Assembly (NCBI RefSeq): GCF_000938305.1
Contig: NZ_JYMT01000015.1
Coordinates: 38,339-102,338 of the forward strand
DNA from: Bradyrhizobium sp. LTSP885
Lineage (GTDB): Bacteria; Pseudomonadota; Alphaproteobacteria; Rhizobiales; Xanthobacteraceae
Direction of reading: 5' to 3'
DNA length: 64,000 bases
The notes under the pieces are model-generated. The model saw only the letters and a list, made by a program, of their open reading frames with translations, did no database searches and was not told the origin of the DNA. The position numbers were made by a program, and so were the translations under genes. The first letter of the stretch is position 1. Each line of letters opens with the position of its first letter. This document shows, piece after piece, positions 46,546 to 55,476 of the stretch.

Positions 46546-46971
46546 ATGTCTCGTGTTCCATCGTTGTCCAGTCCGTTCCTTCTAGGGTTCGACGAAATCG
46601 AGCGTGCGCTCGATCGGGTCGTGAAGGGCGCTGACGGCTATCCTCCCTACAACATCGAACGGTGTGACCGGTCCAACGGTGCACCCGAACGCCTGCGCAT
46701 CACGCTGGCGGTGGCCGGGTTTACCCGCGACCAACTCGATGTGACCATTGAGGAAAACCAGCTCGTCATCCGCGGCCGCCAGCAGGACGACAAGGCCCGG
46801 CAATACATCCATCGCGGCATCGCCGCGCGCCACTTCCAGCGCACCTTCGTGCTGGCGGAGGGGATGCATGTGCTGGGTGCGGATCTGAAGAACGGGCTGT
46901 TGTCGATCGACCTCGCCAGGCCAGAACCTGAACGGGTCGTTAAGACAATCGCTATCAATGAGCACGAATAA
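46546..46971 (+). CDS. Small heat shock protein, Hsp20 family
   Basis: 141 aa from ATG 46546, eight bases after AGAGGA. Alpha-crystallin domain of the IbpA/class A type: YPPYNIERCD near residue 31, LRITLAVAGFTRDQLDVTIE, the IHRGIAARHFQRTFVLAEGM strand-loop near 87, and NGLLSIDLARPEPE near 118. It holds unfolding proteins during heat stress. Followed by a DUF1150 gene, as usual in rhizobia. Confidence 0.95.
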   Translation: MSRVPSLSSPFLLGFDEIERALDRVVKGADGYPPYNIERCDRSNGAPERLRITLAVAGFTRDQLDVTIEENQLVIRGRQQDDKARQYIHRGIAARHFQRTFVLAEGMHVLGADLKNGLLSIDLARPEPERVVKTIAINEHE

Positions 46972-47021
46972 TAGAAACCAGGAGCGGACTCGACCGCTTA
47001 TCTGACTGAGGAGTCGAGACC

Positions 47022-47291
47022 ATGAGTGACATGAGCACCACCACCATCGAATCCGACAGCGTCACGCCGGAAGCACTGGCCCATCTGGGCGAGGGTCATA
47101 TCGCGTACGTGAAGCAGGTCCGTTCCGAGGATGTGCCGGGACTGTTTCCCGAGGCACCCAAGATTGCGCCGGGCCTCAAGCTGTTTGCGCTTCACGCCGC
47201 CGACGGCACCCCGATCATGCTGACCGACAGCCGCGAAGCCGCCGTCGCGAACGCCTGGAGCAACGAGCTACAGGCCGTCAGCGTCCACTGA
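47022..47291 (+). CDS. DUF1150 family protein
   Basis: 89 aa from ATG 47022, with GAGGAG upstream. Motif HLGEGHIAYVKQVRSEDV near residue 21 and FALHAADGTPIMLTDSREAA near 55 fit DUF1150, small alphaproteobacterial proteins often next to hsp20. Function unknown. Likely co-transcribed with the heat-shock gene, since only a 50-base gap and no terminator lies between. Confidence 0.88.
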   Translation: MSDMSTTTIESDSVTPEALAHLGEGHIAYVKQVRSEDVPGLFPEAPKIAPGLKLFALHAADGTPIMLTDSREAAVANAWSNELQAVSVH

Positions 47292-47320
47292 GCGCCGGCT
47301 GACAGTTCATCCGCGAGTTC

Positions 47321-47370
47321 AAATGCGCGGGCATGCCTCGACACCGGTCGATGCGGCCCGCGCATTTTTT
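47321..47370 (+). terminator. Terminator after DUF1150
   Basis: AAATGCGCGGGC (47321-47332) pairs with GCCCGCGCATTT (47356-47367), followed by more T residues; the loop can form its own small stem. Confidence 0.9.
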
Positions 47371-47417
47371 GTGGGTGACCTGCGACGCGACAGAGCATGA
47401 TGCGATCTGCTTCGCGA

Positions 47418-47702
47418 TTAGCCCAAACCGACACGCGTCCTCAGGTCCGGCCTCTCGGCGAGCACCTGGACCAGCCAGGACACACATCGTTCGGCGGTAT
47501 CCAGGGCATCAGTTGCTGAAGCGTAGCTAACGCCCGAATAATACTGGACGGGCGTCCATTGCCCGGCATCTTCGATGTCCCGCCTGAATTCCTCGAATCC
47601 GTAGCTGCCATCCGATCTGGAAAACATATCCACGCATCTGTCGTGCTCGGCATTTTCGATGCTGACGAAGACGGTCCATGACTTGTCGATGCGCTTCGAC
47701 AT
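47418..47702 (-). CDS. Unknown protein, 94 aa
   Basis: From ATG 47702 with GAGAG at five bases. The product (MSKRIDKSWTVFVSIENAEH at the start, FSRSDGSYGFEEFRRD in the middle, RCVSWLVQVLAERPDLRTR at the end) looks like a soluble alpha/beta domain. No family recognised. It shares strand and direction with the two small genes upstream, so it may be the last of a short operon. Confidence 0.65.
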   Translation of the reverse strand: MSKRIDKSWTVFVSIENAEHDRCVDMFSRSDGSYGFEEFRRDIEDAGQWTPVQYYSGVSYASATDALDTAERCVSWLVQVLAERPDLRTRVGLG

Positions 47703-47770
47703 GAAGCTCTCTATCTTGGCCTTGTCGAAATGAGCCCGGGTCACTCCGGAATTCCGCCCTCCGATCGATC

Positions 47771-47959
47771 TCAAACGGAGTTCTCTCCGGCGATAGCGCG
47801 GTCGAGGGCGTCGATCAGCGTTTGAAGCTCGACGAACTTGTTGCGTGCTCGCTCGGCCTTTTCACGATCAAACGGAGCCGCCAGCACTTTCGCATGCGCG
47901 TCCCTGTCCTCGATCATGCGGCCACGGGCTTTCTTCAGTGTTTCAAGCCGCTCGTTCAC
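47771..47959 (-). CDS. Unknown small coiled-coil protein, 62 aa
   Basis: GTG 47959 lies six bases after GGAGGA, the best local site; the open frame runs further to 48010. The product is charged and helical throughout (ERLETLKKARGRMIEDRDAH, ARNKFVELQTLIDALDRAIA), as in a coiled coil. No family recognised. Confidence 0.6.
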   Translation of the reverse strand: MNERLETLKKARGRMIEDRDAHAKVLAAPFDREKAERARNKFVELQTLIDALDRAIAGENSV

Positions 47960-48040
47960 CCGGGATCCTCCGCAATAGCTTGTCGCTCGCAACCTGGAGC
48001 ATGATGACACGTCGAGGATAAGTCATCATGTCTTAACGAC

Positions 48041-48283
48041 TCAATCGAAGGCAGCCGGGAGATCGCCCTTCCGGAAGAACACCGTAGGCTCATCGTCATA
48101 ATCGCCAAACTCGGGATCGCCGGTGGACGAGAACGCGACGACGGCGAGCTTGCTCAAAGCCAGTCTCTCCGCCGTTCGCAGGGCTCCACTTGCCGACTTG
48201 CAGACGATTGGAGAGTCGGGCTTCAGATATCCGCCCTTGCCGGCATTGAATGCCTGCACGACGTAGGTTGTTTCGCGGGCCAT
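48041..48283 (-). CDS. Unknown small protein, 80 aa
   Basis: ATG 48283 with AGGAG at six bases. Sequence YVVQAFNAGKGGYLKPDSP, then ALRTAERLALSKLAVVAFSS and the acidic GDPEFGDYDDEPTVFFRKGD. It looks like a compact soluble domain. No family recognised; similar single-domain proteins are common in Bradyrhizobium accessory regions (impression only). Confidence 0.65.
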   Translation of the reverse strand: MARETTYVVQAFNAGKGGYLKPDSPIVCKSASGALRTAERLALSKLAVVAFSSTGDPEFGDYDDEPTVFFRKGDLPAAFD

Positions 48284-48341
48284 CGTGGCTCCTATGACCT
48301 GTCGGGAAACGCGGTTGACGCCAACGACTGCCCGGCCGCGC

Positions 48342-49640
48342 TCAGCGGCTCATCGAGTCCATGAGCGCGGAAATCTTGATTGTTGCGAAACTGGAGTAGG
48401 TGTCCGACACGGCATAAGGCAAAACGATCAGGTCATTGTGCCTCATCGCACCGCAGGTATAGACGACGTTGGGAACGTATCCTTCGCGCTCGGATGGTTC
48501 GGGCCGCAACAGCGGCTCGCTCGAACGCGCCAGCACTTTCGATGGGTCCCGCTTGTCGAGCAGCGCCGCCCCGATCGAGTATTTGCGGACCGGACCAACG
48601 CCGTGCGTCAGCAGCAGCCAGCCTTCATCAAGCTCGATCGGCGACCCGCAATTGCCGATCTGGACGAACTCCCAGGGAAATTGCGGCTTCAGAATCGGCT
48701 GACCGTCCTCCCACGAGTAGAGGTCGTCCGAATAGATCAGATACAAGTTCTCGTTGTCCTGTCGTGCGATCATGGCATACTTGCCGTCGATCTTGCGCGG
48801 GAACAGCGCCATTCCCTTGTTGCGTGCTGCGGCCCCCCGCAAAGGCGACAGTCGAAACGACATGAAATCGCTGGTCTCGATCAACTCAGAACGGATCGCC
48901 CGTCCGCTGTAGGCCGTGTAGGTCGCGTAGTAGATCTTCCGATCGCCATCGACAAATTCAACAAAGCGTACATCTTCGATGCCGTTGGACTGGGATTCGG
49001 TCACTGGAAAGATCACGCGTTCGCTGAGATCTTCCTCAGGCTTGAAGATCAATTCGACGGACTCGCCGTCCGGCCCGGAGATGCGATTGGAAATCCGGGG
49101 AACCGAGGCGAGGCGAGCCGTCGGATCAACCGTCAGGCTGCCATCGGCCGCGATTGCTCCGGTTCGAAACGTCAGTGACGACACATGTCCTTCGCCGATC
49201 GCACGCAGGCTGATGATGACGCGCGTGCCGCCCTTCGGCGCATCAGATTGGTCGGGATGCGGCACGATGCTGGGATTGAACAAGGCGGAGGCTTCGAACG
49301 AATACTCGCTGAGAAAATAAGCGCCCACCAGCTGACGCTGGGTCTTCGAGAACAGGCCGTGGGTCGCAAGAGCGTCTTCCATCTCATCCGCGCGGGCTTC
49401 GAAGGTCTCCAACAAATTCCGATGTCGACCCAGGAAATTATCCAGGACATCGGCGAGCTGAGCGGCGACGGCCTCCGAATCGAGTGCGAGAACCCGGTCG
49501 ACGATATGATTTGCGCGCATCTTGTCGGTCGGATTCAAATCGCGCGGTTCAGTCGTCGGCTTGAATGGCCGCACGATGACCCGCGCGGGATCGGGGCGCA
49601 AATGAAGCGCCTGCCGGTTCAGGAAGGTTGCTTGTGACAC
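48342..49640 (-). CDS. GH130-family glycosidase/phosphorylase
   Basis: 432 aa. Five-bladed beta-propeller enzyme: ALFNPSIVPHPDQSD near residue 118, GIEDVRFVEFVDGDRKIYYA near 220, GMALFPRKIDGKYAMIAR near 275, IGNCGSPIELDEGWLLLTHGVGP near 325, and PNVVYTCGAM near 400. GH130 members split or build mannosidic links, mainly by phosphorolysis. An Asp in the GIEDVR block is the expected general acid. Directly downstream of the glycosyltransferase gene, so the pair probably handles one glycan. Substrate unproven. Confidence 0.85.
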   Translation of the reverse strand: MSQATFLNRQALHLRPDPARVIVRPFKPTTEPRDLNPTDKMRANHIVDRVLALDSEAVAAQLADVLDNFLGRHRNLLETFEARADEMEDALATHGLFSKTQRQLVGAYFLSEYSFEASALFNPSIVPHPDQSDAPKGGTRVIISLRAIGEGHVSSLTFRTGAIAADGSLTVDPTARLASVPRISNRISGPDGESVELIFKPEEDLSERVIFPVTESQSNGIEDVRFVEFVDGDRKIYYATYTAYSGRAIRSELIETSDFMSFRLSPLRGAAARNKGMALFPRKIDGKYAMIARQDNENLYLIYSDDLYSWEDGQPILKPQFPWEFVQIGNCGSPIELDEGWLLLTHGVGPVRKYSIGAALLDKRDPSKVLARSSEPLLRPEPSEREGYVPNVVYTCGAMRHNDLIVLPYAVSDTYSSFATIKISALMDSMSR

Positions 49641-49674
49641 GGTATCCTCGGCTTGCTGGAATAGGGGGTGAAGT

Positions 49675-51996
49675 TCAGGCGCCCACGGCGCGCAAGGCAG
49701 CGGGCTTTGTCAGGCTGGTACTAACGCGCGCAAGCTGACGCATCTCCGCGAGTCCGAGGAGATAGCAAACAACCGACTCGCCTCCGCGGTTTTCATTGGC
49801 GCGATCGGGGTGCAATCCATCGCGGCAACTTCCGGTGTTCGGATCGACCAGCGCCACGGACAGATCGTTGCTGCCGAGAAACCAGCCGAAGGCGCGCGCT
49901 GCCATGGCCTTCCATTCGGAATCGCCGTTCGCGCGCCACGCCGCCAGGCAGGCAGCGATCGTCGCCGTCGCTTCGACGGGTTGCTGATCGAAGGCACGGG
50001 GATGTTGCCGCTGCTCGCCGAAGCCGGCGGTGCCGACCGGCCGGAAATGACCTGCCGGTGTCGTTTGTTGCGTCATGAGCCAGCGCAGAGACCGCAATCC
50101 GGCATCGAGGTACTTTGGCGTTTTCGTCGCCATGCCTGCAAGCATCAAGGCCTGCGGCAGTCGCGCATTGTCGTAAGCGAGCCCATCCTCAAACCACACC
50201 CAGTCCGGCGTCTCGACCGACGCCAGACAGGACATCAACCTGTCGGCGAGAGAGTGCCGGACTTCCCTGGCGTGGAGATCGTCCAGAGCGACGACGCAAT
50301 AAGCGTCCAGACCCAGAAGTGCGAAAGCCCACGCTCGGGGCGAACGGAAGCTCTCCACGGTCGGCAATGCCTCGGCGAACAAGGCCGTGGCCCAGCGGCG
50401 CCGCGATGGACTTGCATCACTGCGCGCAGCCTCCCCTAAGGCCCATAGCGTTCGCCCGTGACTGTCTTCGGAGCCCCGGTCTTCAAGCCAGGTTCGATTG
50501 AAGCCCATGAAGTTGCGAAAATGCCTGGTGTCAGGGTTCCAAGCATGCTGCACGAAAGCCGCAAAGCGAGTCGTCAAGACATCCGGCAGCGGCTGTTCAC
50601 CTGGATTGTTCAGCGCGCAGGCCAGCAGCAAGGCGCGAGCATTGTCGTCGACGCAATAGCCGTGCGCGCGGTCGGGCACCGAATGGACCGCATGCTGGTA
50701 CAGCCCGGTATCGTCGCACATCGACAGGAAATGGCCGATCTGCATATCCGGCGGCGCGGGAGCGCGTGGTTCCGGCGCGCCCATGTCGGAGCGCGCGAAG
50801 ATCTTGGGCCGGTTCGCTTGCCGTGCATTCTCGAAGACGGACATGTAGCGCTCGGCGGTGCGCTCCCACGTCATCGTTCGGCTCGCCGCATAGGCGCGCC
50901 TGGACATCGCCTGCCGGCGAGCGTCGTCGGTAAGCAATTTTGCGATTTCGCTGCCGATCGCCGAAGCGTCGCCAAAAGGCACCAGAACGCCGCATCCGTC
51001 AGCCAGCAGCTCGCGTGCATGCCAGTAGGGCGTCGAAACCACCGGCTTCCCCAGTCCGAAGCTGTAGGCCAGGGTTCCCGACGTCATCTGCGCCTCGTTG
51101 AGATAGGGCGTGACATAGACGTCGCACATCGAGATGAATTCGAGCAGCGTGGCCAGATCGACGAACCGGTCAAGGAACTCGACATGGCCCTCTATTCCAA
51201 GCTCACGCACCCGCGCCTTCAGGCCATCGCGATAGGCCTCGCCCTGGTTTCGAACCAAATTAGGGTGCGTTGCGCCGAGCACGACGTACACCGCATCCGC
51301 GCAGCGTTTCAGAATCGACGGCATGGCGTCGATCATGACTTCGATGCCCTTGTTCGGCGATAACAGGCCGAATGTCAGGATGACCGAATTTCGCTCGAAG
51401 CCGAGCCTGGCCTTCGCTGCATCAGGCTCGACAAAGGCGACGTCGGGAATGCCGTGGGCGATGACCTCGATCTTATCGTCGGGTACCTGGTAGACATCGC
51501 GCAACAGCTCGCGGCCCTTGTTGGCCATCACCACGACCTTCGACGACGCATCGACGATGCGCTCCATGACCGTACGTTGCCTGACCGTCGGATCGGCCAG
51601 CACGGTATGGAACGTCGTCACGACAGGCATGGTGAGGCGCGACAACAGCACGAGGATATGGGCGCCGGCTTCACCGCCGAAAATCCCGAATTCATGCTGC
51701 AGGCACACGGTGTCGAACTGGCCGGCATTGAGGAAATCTGCGGCGCGCGTGTATTCTTCGATATTGCCGTCTCTGATCTGAAAAGCGACCGCAGGGGGAT
51801 AATCATAGGCTTGGCCGCGATCGGTCATCGCAACGATGCAAGTCTCAAGATCCGGGCGCGAAACCGATAGCGCGTTACGGAGATCGGTCGTGAAGGTTGC
51901 AATTCCGCATCGACGAGGCAACGAGTTGCCGATAATGGCGATACGGCGGAGCGGCGTCATGCGGGCGATCTGTACCGAGGCATGCTCGATGGTCAT
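49675..51996 (-). CDS. Two-domain glycosyltransferase (GT4 plus helical-barrel domain)
   Basis: 773 aa from ATG 51996 (AGGA at six bases). Residues about 12-390 are a GT4 glycosyltransferase: GNSLPRRCGIATFTTDL near residue 18, LQHEFGIFGGEAG near 95, TFGLLSPNKGIEVMIDAMPS near 205, and VTPYLNEAQMTSGTLAYSFG near 295 with its nucleotide-binding Glu. From about 415 to 760 is a second domain rich in helices with YCVDDNARALLL, SHGRTLWALGEA and FEDGLAYDNARLPQALML, like an (alpha/alpha)-barrel glycosidase fold. It sits with the GH130 gene. Product unknown. Confidence 0.82.
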   Translation of the reverse strand: MTIEHASVQIARMTPLRRIAIIGNSLPRRCGIATFTTDLRNALSVSRPDLETCIVAMTDRGQAYDYPPAVAFQIRDGNIEEYTRAADFLNAGQFDTVCLQHEFGIFGGEAGAHILVLLSRLTMPVVTTFHTVLADPTVRQRTVMERIVDASSKVVVMANKGRELLRDVYQVPDDKIEVIAHGIPDVAFVEPDAAKARLGFERNSVILTFGLLSPNKGIEVMIDAMPSILKRCADAVYVVLGATHPNLVRNQGEAYRDGLKARVRELGIEGHVEFLDRFVDLATLLEFISMCDVYVTPYLNEAQMTSGTLAYSFGLGKPVVSTPYWHARELLADGCGVLVPFGDASAIGSEIAKLLTDDARRQAMSRRAYAASRTMTWERTAERYMSVFENARQANRPKIFARSDMGAPEPRAPAPPDMQIGHFLSMCDDTGLYQHAVHSVPDRAHGYCVDDNARALLLACALNNPGEQPLPDVLTTRFAAFVQHAWNPDTRHFRNFMGFNRTWLEDRGSEDSHGRTLWALGEAARSDASPSRRRWATALFAEALPTVESFRSPRAWAFALLGLDAYCVVALDDLHAREVRHSLADRLMSCLASVETPDWVWFEDGLAYDNARLPQALMLAGMATKTPKYLDAGLRSLRWLMTQQTTPAGHFRPVGTAGFGEQRQHPRAFDQQPVEATATIAACLAAWRANGDSEWKAMAARAFGWFLGSNDLSVALVDPNTGSCRDGLHPDRANENRGGESVVCYLLGLAEMRQLARVSTSLTKPAALRAVGA

Positions 51997-52206
51997 GAAT
52001 TGTCCTGACGTGTAACGTGCACGCCAACGCGACATGCCGTTGGTCGGTTCCATTCGGAGGATCTGGCGTGGCTAAGACGTCGCGCTTCGCGACAGGCGCT
52101 GCCGCAACGATTCGACGACGTCATCTCATCAAGTGGCTACTCGGGTACCCGATAGCAACCTTTGCGCAGGGCGGTACCCTCTCCGTCTCCCGCTTCCGCG
52201 CAGACC

Positions 52207-52479
52207 TCAACAACCGCGACAGATATTCTTGAGCTTCGCCGCGATCCGGGCGTCTTCTGCGATCAACGGATCATTGTATGCGGCACGCGGCGCGCTGTTA
52301 TTGGCCGCTGGTGGCTCCTTCGGCTTCGGAGGATACGCAACGTCGTAACAGGCGAGACGCGGGCCCGTGCCTTCGATCGTGCGACAGTTCGGTTCTGCGG
52401 CGAGCGCGTCTTGCGCGAATGTACCGAGCGCGAATGCGACGACAAGCGTATTCATGTCGGCCAGACGAAATCGCGGCAC
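52207..52479 (-). CDS. Small secreted protein, 90 aa
   Basis: GTG 52479 follows GAGGAGGAG at five bases, much better than ATG 52455, which has no site. The signal peptide spans about residues 9-28 (NTLVVAFALGTFAQDALA). The mature part holds four Cys, in PNCR, RLACYDV and the ending KNICRGC, suggesting disulfides. LACYD is seen in several periplasmic proteins. No family named. Confidence 0.7.
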   Translation of the reverse strand: MPRFRLADMNTLVVAFALGTFAQDALAAEPNCRTIEGTGPRLACYDVAYPPKPKEPPAANNSAPRAAYNDPLIAEDARIAAKLKNICRGC

Positions 52480-52650
52480 GCACGCTCCTCCTCTTTGGCG
52501 GGAGCGTTTCGTTACCCTCAGTCACCGATCGAAGCCGTGGGAAGGACGGTGATGGAGCGACATTACGCTTACGCTCGGCGAATAGCGAGCTTTAAACGCA
52601 GTGCGATATCGAATGCGATTTCGGCGTAACGGACCTGGTTTTCGTTTTCA

Positions 52651-52699
52651 CGCGTTTTCTTTACGCGAACCGATATCCACTCCGGCCGAAAACGCTCTA
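52651..52699. repeat. Dispersed repeat, family B, touching an acyl-CoA ligase stop
   Basis: CGCGTTTTCTTTACGCGAAC, ATATCCACTCCGGCCGAAAA and CGCTCTA. Its right end contributes the TAG stop (52699-52697) of the ligase gene on the minus strand. Confidence 0.8.
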
Positions 52700-54235
52700 A
52701 CCGCTCAAAAGGGCGGCGAGCCGCGCGCGGATGTCCGGCTTCAGCACCTTGCCGACCTTGGAGCGCGGAAGGTCGTCCCAGACCTCGATCTGCTTCGGCG
52801 CCTTGACGCTGCCGATCCGCTGCTTGACGAAGCCGGCGAGCTCCGTCGCATCGATGCTGTGACCGGCGCGGGGTTGCACCACGGCGACGATCCGTTCGCC
52901 CCATTTATCGTCGGGCAGACCGATCACGGCGCAATCCTGTACCGACTGATGGGCGCGCAGCGCATTCTCGACCTCGATCGAATAGACGTTGAAGCCGCCG
53001 GTGATGATCATGTCCTTGGCGCGGTCGACAATGAAGAGATAGCCGTCCTCGTCGAGGTAGCCGATGTCGCCGGTGTGGTGCCAACCATGTGTCGAGGCCT
53101 CGGCCGTGGCTTCGGGGTTTTTGTAATAGCCGTCCATCACCAGCGAGCCGCGCACCACGATCTCGCCGCGCTCACCCGTCGGCATCAGATGGCCATCGCC
53201 ATTGATGATGCCGGCCTGGACCAGCGGGCTGATCCGCCCGGCCGAGGCGAGGCGCTCGATCGCGATCGTGCCGTCGGGGTGATAATGCTCGTCGGGCGCC
53301 ATGGTCGAGATCATCATCGGCGCTTCGGTCTGGCCAAACAGCTGCGCCATCGGCCCGATCCGTCGCAGCGCCTCCGCAAGCCGCGTCGCCGAAATCGGCG
53401 CCGCGCCGTACCAGAAGCATTGCAAGGAGGTGAGATCAGCCGAATCGAGCTTCGGATGGTCGAGCAGCATGTAGATTACCGTCGGCGGCAGGAAGGTGTG
53501 CGTGACGCTGTAACGCGCGATCAGCGTGAGGAACTCGCCGATGTCGGGGTGATGCATGATCACGATGCGGCCGCCGCGCGTCATGATCGGGAAACACAGC
53601 ACACCGGCAGCGTGGGTCAGGGGCGCCAGCGCGAGATAGACCGGGCGGCCCTTGAATGGATAGCCGATCAGCGTCAGCGCGGTCATCGTCTCGATGTTGC
53701 GGCCGGACAACATCACGCCCTTGGGCTTGCCGGTGGTGCCCCCGGTGCCCGGGATCATCGCGAGATCGTCGACCGGCGCGCGCTGATAGTGATCGTTGGC
53801 GAGGCCGTTGAGCCAACTTTCGAACGATGGCGCGAACGGCAGCTCGGCATCGAGGCAGACCAGCGCGCGCAGCTTCGGCAGGTCGGACCGCACCGCCTCG
53901 ACCATGGCGGCGAAGCTGGAATGAAACAGCAGCAGGCTGCAATCGAACGCATCGAGGATGAATTTGTTCTCGGCCGCCTCATTGCGCGGATTGATCGGGC
54001 ACCACACAGCAGCAGCGCGCGAGATGCCGAACACGCAGGCAAAGGCGATCGGATCGTTGCCGGAGAGGATCGCGATTTTCTCGCCGGGCGCAACGCCCGA
54101 ACGGTCGAGCCCGCGCGCGATCCGGTAGCTCAGCTGCTGGACTTCGCGATAGCTGAGGTCGCGGCCATCCATCGTCAGGCATGGCGCATCGGCGCCGAGC
54201 GAGGCGCCTTTGTCGAGATAGTCGATGAAGCGCAT
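52697..54235 (-). CDS. AMP-dependent acyl-CoA ligase/synthetase
   Basis: 512 aa from ATG 54235 with GGGG upstream. ANL adenylation motifs: PGTGGTTGKPKGVMLSG near residue 165, YGAAPIS near 275, GQTEAP near 300, HTGDIGYLDEDGYLFIVDRAKDMIITGG near 390 and the final catalytic Lys in RSKVGKVLKPDIR. It activates a carboxylic acid with ATP and CoA. It ends the minus-strand operon downstream of the SDR and dehydrogenase-like genes; together they suggest catabolism of an acid, not identified. Confidence 0.9.
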   Translation of the reverse strand: MRFIDYLDKGASLGADAPCLTMDGRDLSYREVQQLSYRIARGLDRSGVAPGEKIAILSGNDPIAFACVFGISRAAAVWCPINPRNEAAENKFILDAFDCSLLLFHSSFAAMVEAVRSDLPKLRALVCLDAELPFAPSFESWLNGLANDHYQRAPVDDLAMIPGTGGTTGKPKGVMLSGRNIETMTALTLIGYPFKGRPVYLALAPLTHAAGVLCFPIMTRGGRIVIMHHPDIGEFLTLIARYSVTHTFLPPTVIYMLLDHPKLDSADLTSLQCFWYGAAPISATRLAEALRRIGPMAQLFGQTEAPMMISTMAPDEHYHPDGTIAIERLASAGRISPLVQAGIINGDGHLMPTGERGEIVVRGSLVMDGYYKNPEATAEASTHGWHHTGDIGYLDEDGYLFIVDRAKDMIITGGFNVYSIEVENALRAHQSVQDCAVIGLPDDKWGERIVAVVQPRAGHSIDATELAGFVKQRIGSVKAPKQIEVWDDLPRSKVGKVLKPDIRARLAALLSG

Positions 54236-54296
54236 GATCAATCCCCGCGGGACGGAAGCAGGTGGCGCGTGTGATCGCGCCGCCCGCTTTGATGCT

Positions 54297-55427
54297 TCAG
54301 TCGTGCACGGTCAGGATCGGCTTGCTGACCAGGCCGAAGCTGCGCAACTGCCCGAGCAGCTCATGATGGCCGAACGCCTGGCAGCCGGAGGCGAAGCCCA
54401 CGCGCTTGGGCGGCTGCTGCAGCAGGTGTGCCGCGGCATAGGCCTGCAGCAGGCCGGTCTGCTTGTAGTTGCTGTTGCCGTAGATGATGCAGTGCGCGCG
54501 CCCCAGCGGGCCGGAGGCATGCACCGAATCCATCGACTTGTTGACGCGCGGATTCTCGCGCGGCGGCATGCTGTTCATCACGCCGGCGGCGGTCTGCGCC
54601 AACGCGGCGTAGCGTTCGTCAGGCTTCATGTCCTTGGTCGCATCCAGCGCGGCAGCGACGATCTGCGGCACGGCCTGCATCAGCCCGCGGTTGAAGACGC
54701 CGCCCAGCACCTTCACGTTGGCCACGCGCGGATCGCGCTTGAACCACACCGGGTGCGAGGTGCCGCCCCAGGGCAGCGCCAGAGCCAGCTCGTGCTGGCC
54801 GGGGATGGCGAGGCTGTAGAGGCCGGCATCGGGCTGATGCTCGACATACTTGTTCTGCTCCAGGTAGTAGGCCTTGGCCATCGCGGCGTTGACCAGGATG
54901 GTCGCCGTCGAGGCGATGGTCGGGCTGCCGCCCCAGAACACGGCGATGTCAAGCGTGTCGAGGCCGGGCGTTTCCAGGCACAGCTGGGCTGCGATCTCGC
55001 CGGTGGTGTACATCTGCGCGATGCCCGGCGCCAGCAGGAGGCCGGCATTTGCGAATTTCGCGCCCCACTCCTGTTCGAGCGTGATCAGCCAGTCCTGCTC
55101 GCCGGTGGTGTCGGTGTAGTGGCATCTGGAAGCCCAACAGGCCTGCACCACCTCGCCGCCGAACTTGGCGAAGGGGCCCACTGTGTTGAGTACCACGGAG
55201 GCGCCGTTGAACAATTCGGTCAGCGCGGCCACGGTGTGCGGCACCTCAACAACCTCGTAGTCCGCGGTCTCGATGCCGGCCACGTTCGCCTTCATTGCGC
55301 CGTTGAGCTTCTCGGCGCTGCGGCCGGCGGCGATGAAGGGGATGTTGTACTCGCGCAGATATTCGCAGACCAGGCGGCCGGTGTAGCCGGAAGCGCCATA
55401 GACGATGACGGGCTTCTTGTCGCTCAT
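54297..55427 (-). CDS. Saccharopine dehydrogenase-like NAD(P)-binding protein
   Basis: 376 aa from ATG 55427, six bases after GGAGGA. N-terminal Rossmann fold VIVYGASGYTGRLVCEYL near residue 7, VVLNTVGPFAKFGGEVVQAC near 82 and YTDTTGEQDW near 108 match the saccharopine-dehydrogenase/trans-acting enoyl-reductase group. The middle (VFWGGSPTIAST) and tail are less conserved. True substrate unknown. Lies between the SDR and ligase genes in one operon. Confidence 0.82.
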   Translation of the reverse strand: MSDKKPVIVYGASGYTGRLVCEYLREYNIPFIAAGRSAEKLNGAMKANVAGIETADYEVVEVPHTVAALTELFNGASVVLNTVGPFAKFGGEVVQACWASRCHYTDTTGEQDWLITLEQEWGAKFANAGLLLAPGIAQMYTTGEIAAQLCLETPGLDTLDIAVFWGGSPTIASTATILVNAAMAKAYYLEQNKYVEHQPDAGLYSLAIPGQHELALALPWGGTSHPVWFKRDPRVANVKVLGGVFNRGLMQAVPQIVAAALDATKDMKPDERYAALAQTAAGVMNSMPPRENPRVNKSMDSVHASGPLGRAHCIIYGNSNYKQTGLLQAYAAAHLLQQPPKRVGFASGCQAFGHHELLGQLRSFGLVSKPILTVHD

Positions 55428-55476
55428 TGCGATCCTCCAGAATGATTGTTGTCGCGTTGGTTGTTTAGATGCCCAG

